Assembly (NCBI GenBank): GCA_013396915.1
Contig: VWZL01002049.1
Span: 562,352-626,351 of the forward strand
Direction of reading: 5' to 3'
DNA from: Stercorarius parasiticus
Lineage: Eukaryota; Chordata; Aves; Charadriiformes; Stercorariidae
DNA: 64,000 bases
Positions 12,101 to 26,000 of the stretch are shown here, piece after piece. The notes beneath the pieces were generated by a model. That model made no database searches, was not told the DNA's origin, and worked only from the letters and a program-made list of their open reading frames with translations. A program made the position numbers and the translations under genes. Each line of letters begins with the position of its first letter. Within the stretch, counting starts at the first letter, position 1.

Positions 12101-14183
12101 AAATGTCCATCAGAGATTGTAGATTGCAAATATGAGAAGTAGATATAGATGACAATTTTCAAAAGGTGCTATAGAGGTATGGCCAACTTTAAAGGATTTA
12201 GTTTTCTAGAAAAAAAACCACTCTGCAGGCAACCCTTGTGCTCTTTTCAGATGTTCCAACTTGAGCAATCAGAAATTGAGCGGTGTGAAAGCAAAGTTTT
12301 CAAAAGCTAGTGGGATTTTAACACTGGGGATCTGACCCACCTTGGTAGCGGTTAAGGGGGAGGCAGGATTACCTGGGTTTTGACTTTGGCATTTTTTTTG
12401 AGAGAAACTAAAAAAGACATTTCATTCTTATTTTCCTTTCATGCCTTTCAAATTATGCAAAGCAAAAACTATGCTTATTTACCATCACAAATCATCTTCT
12501 GATCTCCTAAGTGGAATATCATCCACAAATGTCTGCATATTTATCCACATTGCATATTGCATGCACGGTGCTACCTCCGGCAACTCACAATCTGGCCTTT
12601 TCTGGAGATAGCTGTAGGGTAGAGATTCAGCCCACCACTTGGAAGGAGCTTTACTCTCCCGGTTCCTAGCAATCTCATGTAAGCTTAGGAATCTACAGTC
12701 AGTCACCATAACAATTTCGCCTTGTCTGATTAAGTGTGAATTTTCTTACCAAGAAAGATGTTCCCATTCAAGTCAAGTTGCTGTTCCTGTGCGGCTTGCA
12801 CCATGATTATTTTTACAGGCTACTGCTTGTCAGCGATAACCATGAAAACAATTTCCACTAGAATAACGATGATTTTTGTTCCACTTTCCCAGTTAGTTTG
12901 CATAAATGTTTTATGGGTTTGCTAAAACGCGGTTTTGAGACCAGTACTGCAAATTATGTAGGAGTCCATTACAGTTTTAAGTTACAGAAGTACGTCAAAC
13001 ACCTAGTTTACATAGAGACAAAAAAGTCTAAATGCCTAATCTGTTTAGTTGCTTTCTAAATCTCTCTGAACACCTATCTTCTGCTTTAGGCACGTAAGTA
13101 CTACTTTGCAGAACAGGTCCCAGTAGCAAGACATAGGCTGCTAGGCACCACCAAATTTAAGAAAAAAATCTTTATTTACTTCCTGACCCCCCAGCACATA
13201 GTTTCTTCATTTCACTTTTCAGAAAGTCAAATGACAGAGAAGCCAAACGACTCTTCCAAGTCTCATACTGAAGCAATATCTGAGCCGAATATGAACTTGA
13301 CAACTCTCAAGTGCACATTATGCCTGAGGCAGCCATACAGAGTCTTCCTCAGCACATTCTTTGATAAGGAGTGAATTCAATAGAAAAATCCAGTTAAAAT
13401 CCAAAATCAGTCATGTGCAATATCCTACTGCATTACCAAGGTGATGTAATTACAAGTAGCATTCAATTCACATGCTGGTTGAGCATTAATTATAATTTTA
13501 CTCTGCTACAGCTCAGAAAAAACCATCAAGCTTCATTACAGTGAAAGTGGATATCAAGGGGTTTGATTGCAAGTCATTTTTATTTATTGCCTTTCCAGCT
13601 GCTTTTAAAAGGAGATTGGTTTACTAAAACTGGGACGTTTCTCTATTTTCACACTTCGTGTAGGGGTTGTTGGATATTTCATATATTCTTTCTTTTAAGG
13701 TTTAAAACCAGTTTTCGCTGCATGCAAGTTTCTAAAAATAAAAAACACTCTCCCCCAGCATCTACGTGAAACTTGTCAATAAAATTGTTTCATAGGAATG
13801 CCAAAGCATGAACTTCGTACTCCTTTTTTCCTGAGCAAGCCGGGCTTTGCTTTGGACAGCATCTGTGCTGTCACAGATTTTCCAATAATTACTGTGGTAT
13901 GTACCGATTTCATAGATGTTAATGGAAACAAAGTTTTTTTGAGGCACAAACTTGTCATGCATGAGGAAGTTGCAGCTCTTGTTGGCTATAGTTTGCCTTG
14001 TACTAGGTTAGAATTCCCTAAACATCACAAAACTTTGATTTCCAGTGTGAGAAGTCCCATGAAAATGTGAAATATTGAAAAAGATAAGAGTGGTTTTCTT
14101 TATAATGAAATTAATGTCACATGGATCCAAAATACAGACAACTCCTAAAGGCCAGAGTGGCTGCACAAGATACCATTTATTAT
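6131..14183. other. Non-coding DNA, no gene recognised
   Basis: About 8 kb of AT-rich sequence in which I recognise no gene, RNA or mobile element. The longest frame is 129 codons at 6329-6718, with no signal peptide, membrane segment or family motif. A short inverted repeat (CTGGAGG at 10403-10409, CCTCCAG at 10421-10427) and a two-copy 11-mer at 11190-11211 are the only small structures noted. The sequence next to CR1 copy 1 (about 13560-14070) has several overlapping frames on both strands, none of them convincing. Confidence 0.55.
11190..11211. repeat. 11-bp perfect tandem duplication
   Basis: The 11-mer CATAATTAGTG is repeated head to tail. Each copy includes a TAATTA core, the usual homeodomain recognition word, so two such sites lie one helical turn apart. 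In AT-rich DNA this can easily occur by chance. Confidence 0.8.
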
Positions 14184-14938
14184 TATAGAATAATAGAATA
14201 ATTTGTGTTGGAAGGGACCTTTAAAGGTCATGCAGTCCAACCCCTGCAATGAGCAGGGAAACCTTCAACTAGATCAGGTTGCTTAGAGCCTTATCCAACC
14301 TGACCTTGAATGTTTCCACAGATGGGGCATCTACCATCTCTCTGGGCAACCTGTGCCAGTGTTTCACCACCCTCATTGTAAAGAATTTATTCCTTCTATC
14401 AAGTCTAAATCTACCCTCTTTTAGTTTAAAACCATTACCCCTTGTCCTATCACTACAGGGCCTGCTAAAATGTTTGTCCTCATCTTTCCTGTAGGCCCCT
14501 TTTAAGTACTGGAAGGCTGCTATAAGGTCTCCCCGGAGCCTTCTCTTCTCCAGGCTGAACAACCCCAACTCTTTCAGCCTGTCCTCATAAGAGAGGTGTT
14601 CCATCCCTCTGATCATTTTTGTGGCCCTTCTCTGGACTCTGTCCAACAGGTCCATGTCTTTCCTGTGTGGAGGACTGCAGAGCTGGACGCAGTACTCCAG
14701 ATGGGGTCTCACCAGAGTGGAGAAGAGGTGTAGAATCACCTCTCTTGACCTGCTGGCCATACTTCTTTTGATGCAGCCCAGGATACAGTTGGCCTTCTGG
14801 GCTGCAAGCACGCATTGTCAGGTCATGTCCAGCTTTTCATCCACCAGTAGCCCTACATCCTTCTTGGCAGGGCTGCTCTCAATCCCTTCATCCCCCATAC
14901 TGTATTGATACCAGGGCTTGCCATGATGCAGGTCCATT
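14184..14938 (-). mobile_element. CR1 LINE copy 1, 5'-truncated
   Basis: This is a chicken-repeat-1 non-LTR retrotransposon read on the minus strand. Its 3' end, at the left, shows the family's degenerate terminal repeat (TAGAATAATAGAATAA at 14185-14200 on the plus strand). Next to it is the conserved 3' UTR that includes GGAAGGGACCTTTAAAGGTC. The element runs to about 14938, where CR1 similarity stops, so about 755 bp remain of a full-length element of several kilobases. 5' truncation of this kind is normal for CR1 insertion by target-primed reverse transcription. No target-site duplication is evident. The preserved frame suggests a moderately young copy. Confidence 0.95.
14269..14938 (-). 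pseudogene. CR1 ORF2 C-terminal fragment (reverse transcriptase)
   Basis: The minus-strand translation matches the end of CR1 ORF2, the polyprotein that carries endonuclease and reverse transcriptase. Diagnostic pieces are [50 protein letters not shown] and HWHRLPREMVDAPS, ending in LSNLI and a TAG at 14269-14271. The frame is open for 180 codons from 14811. It also continues upstream to 14938, interrupted by a single TGA at 14818-14820. CR1 elements usually have arginine at that position, so CGA-to-TGA CpG decay is the likely cause. The catalytic palm motifs, including the YADD box, and the endonuclease lie 5' of the truncation and are absent, so the fragment cannot retrotranspose. No host gene partner is visible. 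Confidence 0.93.
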
Positions 14939-17900
14939 TATCTGGTTTTAGTTTTGGGTGTTTTAAAATTCTCCGTAAAGTATGTTAAAACAAAAGAAAA
15001 CCAAAGCAATGTATATTTTAAGAATTTTATAAATGAAGTAAGCGTTGAAAATTCAAAGACAAGGAAATACCAGTGCTTTGTTCTCTTAGTACTTTGGCAC
15101 CTGGGAAGTCAATGTAAGGCTATGCATTGGAAACAATTTTTTCATTCATGTATAATATGGAGCTGCAAAATTGTTTCTGGATCAAACTGCAGCATAGCAG
15201 CAAATACATTTAAAGCAGTATGTATGACCAGTAAGAACAAGATGGACTCAAGTATAGATTTCTCTTACTATTTCTAATATAATAGCCTTCTGATACAACA
15301 GATAACACTGAAGAAATTATTCCTTTATCGTTAAATAGCAAAGAAACAAAATTAGATTTTCTGGGCTTGTTCCATGCATATAAGTCATTCAGTTTATACA
15401 CTAACATATAATGGCCTCATACAGAAATGATTTCTTGTCATTAAAGATTATACTTTAGCCTTGCTTTTAACACTCTGCTCTGCTGATTTAAGTTGCATTT
15501 TCTTTGTATTTATAAAAGCCATCACAATGTCCTCATCATTTTCTTTTTGAAAAAAACCTTTCCATTTTAATTGCAACATTTGTTGCCACACTTCTTGTCA
15601 AACACTGATTCAAACACTAAAATGATCATTTCGGCACTAAATAGGCTTTTGCAATCTTATTTCATTTTTCAGTTTGAATGAAGGTTTTGGAGTGTTTTGA
15701 GTTTTTTTTAAACCTCTTCTTGCTTCTGCAATTGGATTTTTCCCTTGATCTTTGATGGAGAGACAACAGCCAGCTGCTGTCATCTCTCATAACACACTAG
15801 TGCTCATGCTTCGAAAGAACCTACACTAGGTTGCTTTCAGACGCAACTCAAAACCATGTGATGAGCTACCTGATGAAAATGCACTTGAACCAGATTATTA
15901 CATGTTTAAAAGAGCCAGTCGTTGTGCAAGTCTTTCCAAGCCTTACACACTGAACAAAGATCTTTAACAAGGTTGTGTGATAAGTTTCAATGGAACTAAA
16001 AGAACCGGTTTGAGCAAAGTTCAGACAGGCTTGAATGACCAGAGATTTTCTTCAACTTTTTTCTTAAACTGCATGTTAAGAATGCTAAACAAGTTGAGAT
16101 TTAAGCCTCTTAGCTTTTGTAGGTGACATTATTCAACTGATAGCCATTTAAATTAATGATCATACCTTTCACTAGCTCAAAAGACATGCAGAATAGAGCT
16201 GGACTTAAAATAAATGCCAAGATGACAAAGTGGTTGTGCCAGAAAATGAGACAGTCAGTAGCAGCGGTGAAATGGGAGCGTGGTAGAGTTTTACCTGTGT
16301 CTATGGAGCTTCATCCATGCCAATGCCTGCATTCACACTGATGTTAAAGAAGATATGCCTTAACCACTAACCTATACTGTACAAAAAGGCAACAACTGAC
16401 TACAGCACACTTGGTTACTAAGTGCAAACTGCCCACAACAGCACCATTCTATGGAATCAATGCAAAAGGAAACATGTGGAAAGCAGTAGGCAGGAGAGGG
16501 CAGTTCTTTGAAAGAGAATGCAGAAAAAATTGGAAATATTTACAGAAAATGAAGATGTTTAAAATAGGAAGTTAGGCTTTAAGATCCAGATGTGGGATGA
16601 GCTGAAGCTGAAAGAATTACAACGGGGGAAAAACTGCAGAATACATCAGAAAAAGTGCCAAGGAAAAAAAACATTCCAGTTTAAACTGGAAGCTGTTTAC
16701 ACTAAACTACTGAGTCTAGATCTGGGTAAGGATAATGGCAGATCAGTCCCTTGAGTAGAATGAGTGAGTGGCAGTTGTTTTCTGAAGGTTTGCATTACAG
16801 CAAAACCCTGGTACGCAGGAAGAAAATAAAAACACCTTGTGGGTCCTTGGCCATAAAAAAGTTAACAGCATGTCCACAAGGAGTATGGGAAGATGGTCCC
16901 AAAGTATTTTCCCCAATAGCAAAAGTGGAATAGTTGGACTAATTGCTAAGCTGTCCCTGCTTGTTTTTTTCAGAGGTGCACACTGTACCTTTTAAAATCC
17001 TTTACTACACAAAGGATGAACATTTTTAGAGAGGCTTTCTACAGCTTTGATGTAATTAACATATTTTTTCCTTCAAAGGCCAAGGAAAAGAAAGCCTCAC
17101 TAAACCAAAAAATAAAGATCCAAGTTCATTAAATACCATATTTCATATCTACATATAGAAGTCAGACTACCAATAGTAATTTTTTAACAAGTAAGCTCAT
17201 TTTTTTCATGGCAGATCTCATCAAAATATGAGTCTTCCTGTAAGAAAAAGTAATTTCTAAAGAAGGCAGCTTAACCTTTCAAAATATTTCTAATGTTTCC
17301 ATTTATTAAATTTCTCAAACTCCAACCTTGTTTTGTTGGCCTTGAGCAGAATATATTTCCTAACTTTGAGAGATAATTAGTCTAAATGTAGGTGTGCATA
17401 TAGTAAGTTAGTAACAGAAACTCTACCTCTATGCTTCCCCCATATAAACCTACTGATAACGACAAAAATGATTAAGAAATTACTAAAAGAGCTGCTGTGG
17501 CAAGTTTATAATTTATTACTAATTTATCTAATTTACACTCTTATTTATAGAGTGTAAGTAATCTTTCAGGCTTAGGTGGACAAATTGAGGCTAGAAAGAA
17601 CCTCAGTAGAGAATGACTTCCCCCAAGAGCCCTAAACTAAAGCAAAGCATGTCCCACCTGCTAGAGGTAGGGACTTTGACCAAATCTATGCAGGAAGGCT
17701 GGGGTTCACATCCAGTCAAAACCAAGCCTTTGAGCCGTGAGAAATTTTCCTCACATCACCGTGAGACAACATTTGGACCCACATTTCTGTAGCTTTGTAT
17801 AATAAATGCCTCTTGAATTATAGAAAAGAGTTTCTCTCCAGTTCCAAATTTACAAGGGATTTGTATCCTGCAGATCACAAGTGCTTTTTCTTCAACTCTA

Positions 17901-20900
17901 AAGCCAACTTTGCTGGCAGGCACAGTAGTCCTATGAAAAAAACTCACTCCCTGTACAAAACAGTTATTTAAAAGGGACATTTTGCTTTGCTTGGTCTCTG
18001 AGCAGCTAGAAACAATAACATTTTCTCTTTCACAAACTGCATGCAACTTGCACCAACTCCTAAGCTCACTTCAACACTGTCAGACCTCAGGGAGTGAAGT
18101 GAAAAACTTTGACGGCCAAGTAATTAGTGCACGCTGTCAACTCTGAACCCAGGCAGCTGGCAGCGCAACAGAAATCTTAACAGTGTCTCACTACTTTTTC
18201 TGTCCTTTGTCAAAAGGTTATGGGCTGTTGTGCAGATGCTCATGTAGATATTACTTACTGTAGAAAATAGTATCACATGTGTACATTCATCTGTCTATAT
18301 ACACAGAAATATAAACAGAGTTGTCTGTACTAAGATCATTATTAGGATTTCACATGTCTTTGTCACGTAAGAAGATGGAATGGCATTTTAACAATGTGTA
18401 ATCAGTTGAACAAGAGTACCTGAGACTCTTCTCAATGTTAGGTATATGTGTCTACTATCTGAGCCTGAGGGAAGGTCCTTCCTTCGTTTCGCAACAAATT
18501 ACTGCCAGAATTACAGTATATTACATTAAAGCATTCACACTGTGGGTTAGGGCAATCCAGTTTAGATTCCAAGACTGTTTACTTTAAGCTGAGTTTCATT
18601 TTAATCCGATGTCTACCCGTCCTGAAGGAAGAAAACATGGATCGTTACGAGCATTAAATCCCAAGAATAGGACAATGGAAACAGAGTCAGTCTTTGAAAA
18701 AGCAGAGATGAGCTTTCTGTTGCCAGCAGGAGTGATGGAGTAGACTTGTCAAGCCTTCTTTCGTTGCAAATGAATGCCATTTGGCTTGTACTCTGTATCA
18801 CCTGCAGTCATTGCTACTGTGTGCACAGCAGCAAATAGCCCAACATCAGAATCCCATTAGCTGATAATTATTTGTGACAGGCAGTATCGACTGTTTGACT
18901 AGTCTATTTTCAGTTGTCTCTATTTGCCTGAGCATTGATACGATGCAATAAAATTATCGAAAAATGGAGCAAACCTCAATGTAAAGCAAAAGAGTGCAGT
19001 ACATCCCAGCCAAGTCCAACACGCAAGCTGCATACTTTGCCTGTAGTTTCATATTTTCTTCATGCAGCACCCAGAAATCAAGGTGGGACAAAATGCCACC
19101 TTTTTCACATATGGTCTTTGTTGCAGAAAAATTTGACAATCATGTTGTGCTGTCATCGATGAAGGATATTTAAATAAATACGGAAGTGTTGATCTAAATA
19201 ATCTCGGCAGGCTCAGCACTACCTGGTTCCTACCACCAAAATTGTTGTGCAGCAAACAACCAGAGCATGTAAGTTAACAGGTAGCTAAAATAGCAAAGCA
19301 TAAGTGTCTTCTTGAGAACTGGAATTATGTACTGGGGTGACAAGAAAAACCAACAAGAGGCAGACTCTTCTTTTTTGATGCCCTTTTCAACAAATTCCTG
19401 CAGTGTCATGTAACAGGAACTACCAGCAAGGGTTGCATTCTTCTGCTAGCAAACTTTGTTTTTTCCAGTGGAACAGATTGCAATTGACAGGTGAGAAAAG
19501 CGATCCTTGTAACCATTATACATCTGAGTAATTCAATTTTCTGCTGATTCTTAATTTAGTACTTCAATGGTTACCAGGCCAATGTAGCACCTGCTAATTA
19601 TACTCCTGAAAATCCCTTTACACTAATGAAGCAAGTCTTGCCCCTTGGGCTTATGAAGGCAGCTGACACAAAGGCACCAAGTGAGTCAGAAAAATGTCAA
19701 AGTGACATCTGATTCTGTAATGACCGTAACATTATACCTGCCATTAACTACTGCATCCATCCTCCCTGCTCCGAGCAGAATCAAAAAAAAATAAAGTACA
19801 CGCGAACTACAGCAGCAGGGGCAAAGGGACCACAATCATTAAGCTATGGGAGACAGAAATAGAAATGAGCTGGTGGAGTCATTATTTGTGCACTGCACAA
19901 TCAGGGGAGGATTGTCGTTGACTAAGGTCTCTGTCAAGCCTGTTGCAGATCCCATTTTACATGTTTCTGATGCAAGGTTTTCCTTTGGGAGTGCATTCCA
20001 GGGGCTCAAACATTCTACTCGTAAAAACAGTCAAGTTGCCAATCCAAACTGGAATCGAGATGGATGTAAACCTTGAAGATTGTTTGTTATTTGGCCTCAT
20101 ATCTGATGCAAGTAAATATCTAAAAATAGGTATCAGTTTGGACTTCTGGATTTCAACAAAATAGAGAATTTAACAGGTGGTTAAGAAAAGCAGTGTCTGA
20201 CCTCATGTAAGCTTCCTAAAGCTGTTCTAGTAAGTATTTAATAGACACATTTCTCACTGTCTACCACCCTCTTTTAATTCAAGTCTTATTATATAGCTGT
20301 TGCAAAATCTCTGTATTTATCTTCCGACCATTCTTAGAGGGTCACACGAGCACCAGCTTGTTAGAGCAAAATAGAAGCTCCAGCCCAGGATCACCGACTC
20401 CGAGGTCTGAACTTGTGGACAACATTTTTAGAGGAACTGATGCACGACAGTGTCTTTTCTTGCTTCTTTAACAAATCAGTATTTTGAAAGGGGCTGCAGG
20501 ATCTCTAGAGGCAATTCACATTCAAAATAATATCAGCATGGCTTTTAAAAAGAAATTCCAATCTGTAAAAAACATGGAAGTGTAAACCTTCTTTCTTTAG
20601 GTGCCACTTTCTCTAACTTTTGGTTTTCCTGCTCCCTTATATGTCTGGTAAAGCAGACACTGATGTATTTGGGATGAAGCTTGACAAATGTTTACAAGGT
20701 TGGTGAATAGCTCATTCCTCTGAAGCTTCATCAAATGATTTTTGAATCTTCAGCAAATCTGCGTTCAAGGGCTGAGTGTTGAATGTTGGCTAGGGCTCAG
20801 GGCACTACAGAGGAAATTATTTATAATATCTGGAAGAATTTTAACAGTCTAGTAATTTCCTCTAAATGTGAAATCACAACTCCATCCAAGTTGTATGCCC

Positions 20901-23900
20901 TACTAATAAAAAGAAATGGGCACTGACTTCAACTCAGTCACTTCTATATTTGCTCTATCTCTGAGTACCTTACTTAGCAATTCAGTGTTGAGAACACTAC
21001 TTCAAAAAGTTTACATGTTCCTTTTATATTCTCCAATTGCAACAGTTTCTTGAAAAGCTTATTTCAAAACAGAACTGCTTCCATTATTGCATTCTATTTA
21101 ACCAGAATATCTGCATTTGTGGGGAAAAAAAAGTGTTTTAGAATCTTAAAAAAAATCAAAATTATTTCAAAAAGAAATATTATGCATGTAAGTACTGACA
21201 GCAAGAATTGACTCCTTACAACTGTCATGATTCTTTTTATTGCTCTATTTAAAAAAATACTAAAAGCTGGTACATATTTTTTTCAGAAGCAACAAACACG
21301 ACAACAGTCAAACATCTGAAAGTAGGTCCTGTGCCTGCAGCCAATTTGAGAAACGTGAGGTATAATGCAACCTTGTTACCTACATGCATTTTCAAAGTAA
21401 TTATTCCCAAAGCAGATTTGCATTTAATCATGGCTGACAGGCTTCCCATGATAATAAGCTTCAGGCAATTTATGAAAGAAACTCAGCCATTCTGCTTTAA
21501 CATGTACCAAAGATAAGGAGGATTAGGAACCAGAGGAGAATATTTCCCTCAATGGTGTTATATTGCACAGATAATTAAACCTGACAGGTTTCTCTGTCTT
21601 TATCCACTGACATTAAGGTTTATAGCCAAACTTGCAGGCAAGGATGCTCAAATCGGAGGCTTCTACGTGCACATTTCAAATAAAAGTGTCCTGACTGTCC
21701 AAGCCATTGAACATTTGCAACTTTTGGGGGGATTCCTAGCTCAAAAATTGCAACTGAGAGTTTTAAATTGCAAGAAAGATTTTCCAGGAAAAGGCTCTAT
21801 ACAGTCCTTATCAGAAAGGAGAGAGTTTTCTGTGTGCGTTTTGTATTATCCTAGCTCTCTTTATACATAAGATCTGAGACAAACTGGCATCTTCAACTGG
21901 ACGAAAGGTCAAGGACATTGCAAATAACAGAAAAAAACCCCAACAAAGCAGCAATATAAACATAGCTTTATGTTGGATGGCTGATCTTAGGCAGATGGAC
22001 ACACATCTGTGCATTTTCTGTGAGCATAAAACAAATCCAGAAAAAAAAGCCATGTATTTCACAGACCACACGAAAAGACTTTCAACACAATTATCAAGCC
22101 TTGAGAGAAAGTTATCTGTGAAAGGTTCTTAATAGCGATCAACAGATTCAGAGAAGAGCTTAATAAGAGCAGTCAGCTAAATCAGCTGGTAGCTATAGTA
22201 TGTGCAAAGCTAGGAAATAGTTTCTGTCTTAGTGTCCCAAGTGAAAAGGAGACAAAACCCAATCTTATACAAAATCTTGCATAAAGAACATTCACTACCA
22301 AGTAATCTTTTGCAGAAATAATTCACATTAAATAATCATAAGTAGTATGAGAAGTTTGTTGTTCCCTAATGTCCAGCAAATATATTCAGACCTTAATTTA
22401 AAAGCACATTGTATCTGAACACAAGAGCTTACACAAAAAGCGATCATACTCACATAGAAATAAATTGTACATATGCCCTTTCAAATAAAAATGATGGAAG
22501 CAGCCAAGTTATTTGATGTTTAAAGTTGTATGCCTAGACTATAAAACTATTCATATCATTTCAAAACTAGATACATGAGAATGTTTTGGCTTCTTCAGAC
22601 TATAAAACTTGACAGAAAACATCACCAAATATTTAACAGTTTCGTATCTCACATGAGTGCAAGGACAACCTCAAATAAACCTGTTCTCTATTTCTGATGC
22701 ACAGCCTTCTGCATGACAAAAGTGAGTCTGTTGTTTGCTTGGTGTATCAGTTCTGAATATCGTAGCGCAGTAAGCTAAGGGTCCTCAATACACATTTGAA
22801 GTCTGAAGAGTCTTTTCCTTAAAGAAAATCATTGAACTCAGACTACAGTATCAGATGATTTTGCTTTAAACTGGGTCTTATGTTCCACCAGAACTGTACA
22901 GCTGCACCAGTTCAATACGATCTAGCGTAACTGTTTCATTGCTTTTATGAGCTCTGAGTTTGTTGATATAAAGATGTAACAGATGCCACCAAAAAACAGG
23001 CAAAAGAATAGAGAAATGATGCGAATCTCGAGAAACAAAGATAAATATTAGTAGCATAATATCAGCAGAGTTAACAGTATCCTTAAGAGTAGTAGCTGTA
23101 AGGCAGGCAACTTAAAGCTTAAGTGTCTATATATAAGAAGTCATCTGGGATGGCTTTGTCCACATGGGCTGGGCTTTTCTGATTACAAATGTTGCTTTGT
23201 GTGGAAGTACTTGATAACTGACAGCTGTCCCTTGTCTTTCTTCTCCCTAGAGCATTTCCCCTATTTGTCTATTTTTCCCTCCCTTGTTTTTACCCCTCAA
23301 AAAACATATTAAGGTAGCTGGTGTATTGCAGAAAGAAATCGATTTTATAAGCAAAACACTGTGTCTTTAACAACTTTAAGCAGCCCACAAAGCATTATTA
23401 GATAGATGACCAAAATTACAGGAGTACTAGTTCAATAGAAAATAAGTATGTATTCAATCTGTCCAAAACAGGTTTTCATCCCCAAATTTGTCATAAACCA
23501 GAAATTTGGAGGAAAAGGTTAAAAGACAAAAACATAGTCAGTTTCCACAGTAAAATGAGGTTATTTTCAGGATTTCTCAAGGATCATGCTGTTCAGCATG
23601 TTCATGTAACATTTGGAAAAAAGGATGAACACTTCAGTGACAAAGAGGTCCTAATGTTACTGGACTTGTTCAGAATTCTCCAAACCAAACAGACTACACA
23701 GATCTACACGGATATCGCAACACTAAGTGACCCGGCAGAAAAATTCAGATTCAATTAGATTAGAAATCAGCAGTGGGAAATACCACCTCAACGATACGCA
23801 CATGACAATAGACTAGGACCAAGACTGTAGTCACTGTGAAGAGTAAACATAAACCCACGTAAACCCAAAACCCCATAGTTTTTCCCAGACTCAACCTCAA

Positions 23901-25459
23901 CTCTCAACAACAGAAAAAGGAGTTTTTAGAGGTGAAATAGGAAGCTTCCTTATATCACTGTATCTATCCACTGTGGTCCTACATCTCAGTCACTGCTTCT
24001 CTGTGTGATTACCCCACCTCAGACAAATCTGGAAACGGTGCTGAAGTGGTGACACAGATGATCAGAGAACCACACTAAGGACTCTGGGGAAGGAAAGACT
24101 AAGTGGATCAAAATATCTCAGCCTGGAAAAGAAATGACTAAGAGGATATTAGGTAAAGGTAATCCATAAATTGTGAATGGTCATGAATGAATAGTTATTC
24201 CTTCTTTCTTGGAATTTAAGAACACCTGGTTAAATCTTCAGATAGCAGTTTTAAAGATAGCTATAAGAAATATTACAAAATTTTGAAACTCCCTGCATAC
24301 AGTGTTGCAGAGGGTGGGTTGTATTGTGCAGATATATTGAGGATGTAGATCAGTATCTATTAAACAGAAAGGAATGCACTTCAGGAAATCCCTAAATTGC
24401 TGGCTGTTGAAAGCTGAAAAGTTTGCCTCTGTTAACCAAGGCATCTCCTGTTGACTCGTCAGATAGAAGGTACACAGGTCTTTGACCTATCCCAGTGTAT
24501 CAGCTCTTATGTTCGTGATCAAGAGTGAAATAATCCGGAATCCTACTTTGACTTTGGTGATAAAACAAAACCTATTGTGTAATCTAAGATTGCTGAGTCA
24601 TAACATTTAAGGTTCCTTACCTACTGCCATTTTTCAACAAAATGCGTTGACTTTTATGCAGCTGCGTTAATTAGATTCAAAACTTGCCTGCAATGCCCAT
24701 TAGGCTGCTGCCTGAAAAGATAACTGGCTAGAGTTTACCCACCTTTTTTCACCAGTAGAATTATCTTACTGGATCCTTTTACACTTGGGGTTTGGTAGTC
24801 AGAATATTTGCTTGGTCTAATATTGTGAGGAGTACATACCCTGAAGGGTTTACTACATCCTCACAGACCGCACAGGAATCAACATGCACATCGCTGTTTT
24901 CTTGTAAGATGTAATACCAACAACTTTTAAAGCACATTTGGAATACAGCGCGTAAAGTGTTTTAGAAATGTACAGTAATATACTATAGTCAAGATCTTCA
25001 AAAGTGAGAACAGACAAAAAAGCTATTCATTGGTACTCTAAGGAAAAACAAAAATCAGAATATGTAATCAGATGCAGAAATATGCATGGCACCATTTTTT
25101 GGAAAACATTATTAAAGAGCCATAACAGCCCTTCCAGCCACATTGGGGCAGTCATTCTTCAGACAGCTCAGTATGTAGATAAATACATTAATGTCAGTAT
25201 GGATAAAGCCGGTAATTTTGATATGCCTAATGTGAGCGTAGGGATAGGAGACTTAAGAAATTCTGTATTTGACCTAACTTCCTATAGCTGGGTCTAGTAA
25301 AATGTTGCTATAGCAGACATCAGCTGATTACCCCCAACAAAATGTGTCAGAAAATGCCTTTGTGACTCTGTAAGTGCTCATATGAAAATCGAAGTCGTGA
25401 GCTTCACCTGATATTCATGAGTGTTAGAGAAGCAGCAGAATTTGTGGTGAAATTGCTGT
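14939..25459. other. Non-coding DNA, no gene recognised
   Basis: About 10.5 kb with no recognisable gene, structural RNA or mobile element. Frames reach only about 107 codons (14954-15277) and none carries a known motif. A weak MIR-like stretch near 17570-17640 was considered but is too degraded to call. Base composition is uniformly AT-rich with scattered poly-A and poly-T runs. Confidence 0.55.
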
Positions 25460-25640
25460 TGTGGTTTGGCCTCAAATGGCAACAAAGAACCACGTGCCTC
25501 TCTCGCAAGCTTCCCCAATACGGGGAAGAATCTGAAGAAAAAAGCAAAACTCATGAGTTGAGACAAAGGCAGTTTAACAAAACAGCAAAGGAAACAAGAA
25601 AACAACAATAACACTATAAAAAAGGCAGGTATTGTTCTTG
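25460..25640 (-). mobile_element. Avian ERV LTR fragment (minus strand)
   Basis: The stretch around 25540-25600 resembles the reverse complement of a widespread bird ERV LTR. Its plus-sense form has the run of words for a CTGTCTTTATCTCAACCCAC-type segment. Here the matching minus-strand words are the AAGCAAAACTCATGAGTTGA and AAAGGCAGTTTAACA stretches. Only part of an LTR is present. No gag, pol or env remnant was recognised next to it. Boundaries are approximate and the family name is not assigned. Confidence 0.55.
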
Positions 25641-25887
25641 CAACGGTGAAAAGACTTTTCCATCAGAGCTGACATAATGACTAGACAAAGAGGCTCCGGC
25701 AAAGGCTCGTATAACATCTCTTATCACACAGACAAAAAGGACAAACTGATTCTTACCGGATTAGTGTCTAGAAGGGTAGTCAAACATTTCACCAGGGCTA
25801 ATGACATTGAGCAATTTTACCAAACAGGAAAGAAATAAACTAGTGAGCTAATCCCTTTAGGCGTAGCATAAGGAGAAGTAAACAGAN

Positions 25888-25999
25888 CGTTTCTCACAAC
25901 ACGGATAGACGAATACTCAAACACGACTACGGAACCGCCGCTCACCGCCCGGACCCGGCACACCCCCCCACCCCGCCGCCCCGCTCCAAGCGGCGACTT
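25888..25999. repeat. GC-rich direct repeat, copy 1, bounded by N bases
   Basis: This 112-bp block begins CGTTTCTCACAACACGGATA and ends AAGCGGCGACTT. It is repeated at 26157-26257. It lies exactly between the window's only two undetermined bases, N at 25887 and N at 26000. The two copies are near-identical over the first 65 bp or so and diverge in the C-rich middle, where this copy is about 11 bp longer. The precise N borders suggest that the block was placed by gap filling or scaffolding and may not be a true genomic tandem copy. Confidence 0.85.
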
Positions 26000-26000
26000 N

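Noticed and set aside
12485..12709. 74-codon minus-strand frame with a mixed, protein-like composition
   Set aside because: It was considered as a transposase fragment, but no conserved motif or terminal inverted repeats were found.
17570..17640. MIR-like stretch (GACAAATTGAGGC and onward)
   Set aside because: Only one short segment resembles MIR and the diagnostic CCCAAGGTCACA core is absent.
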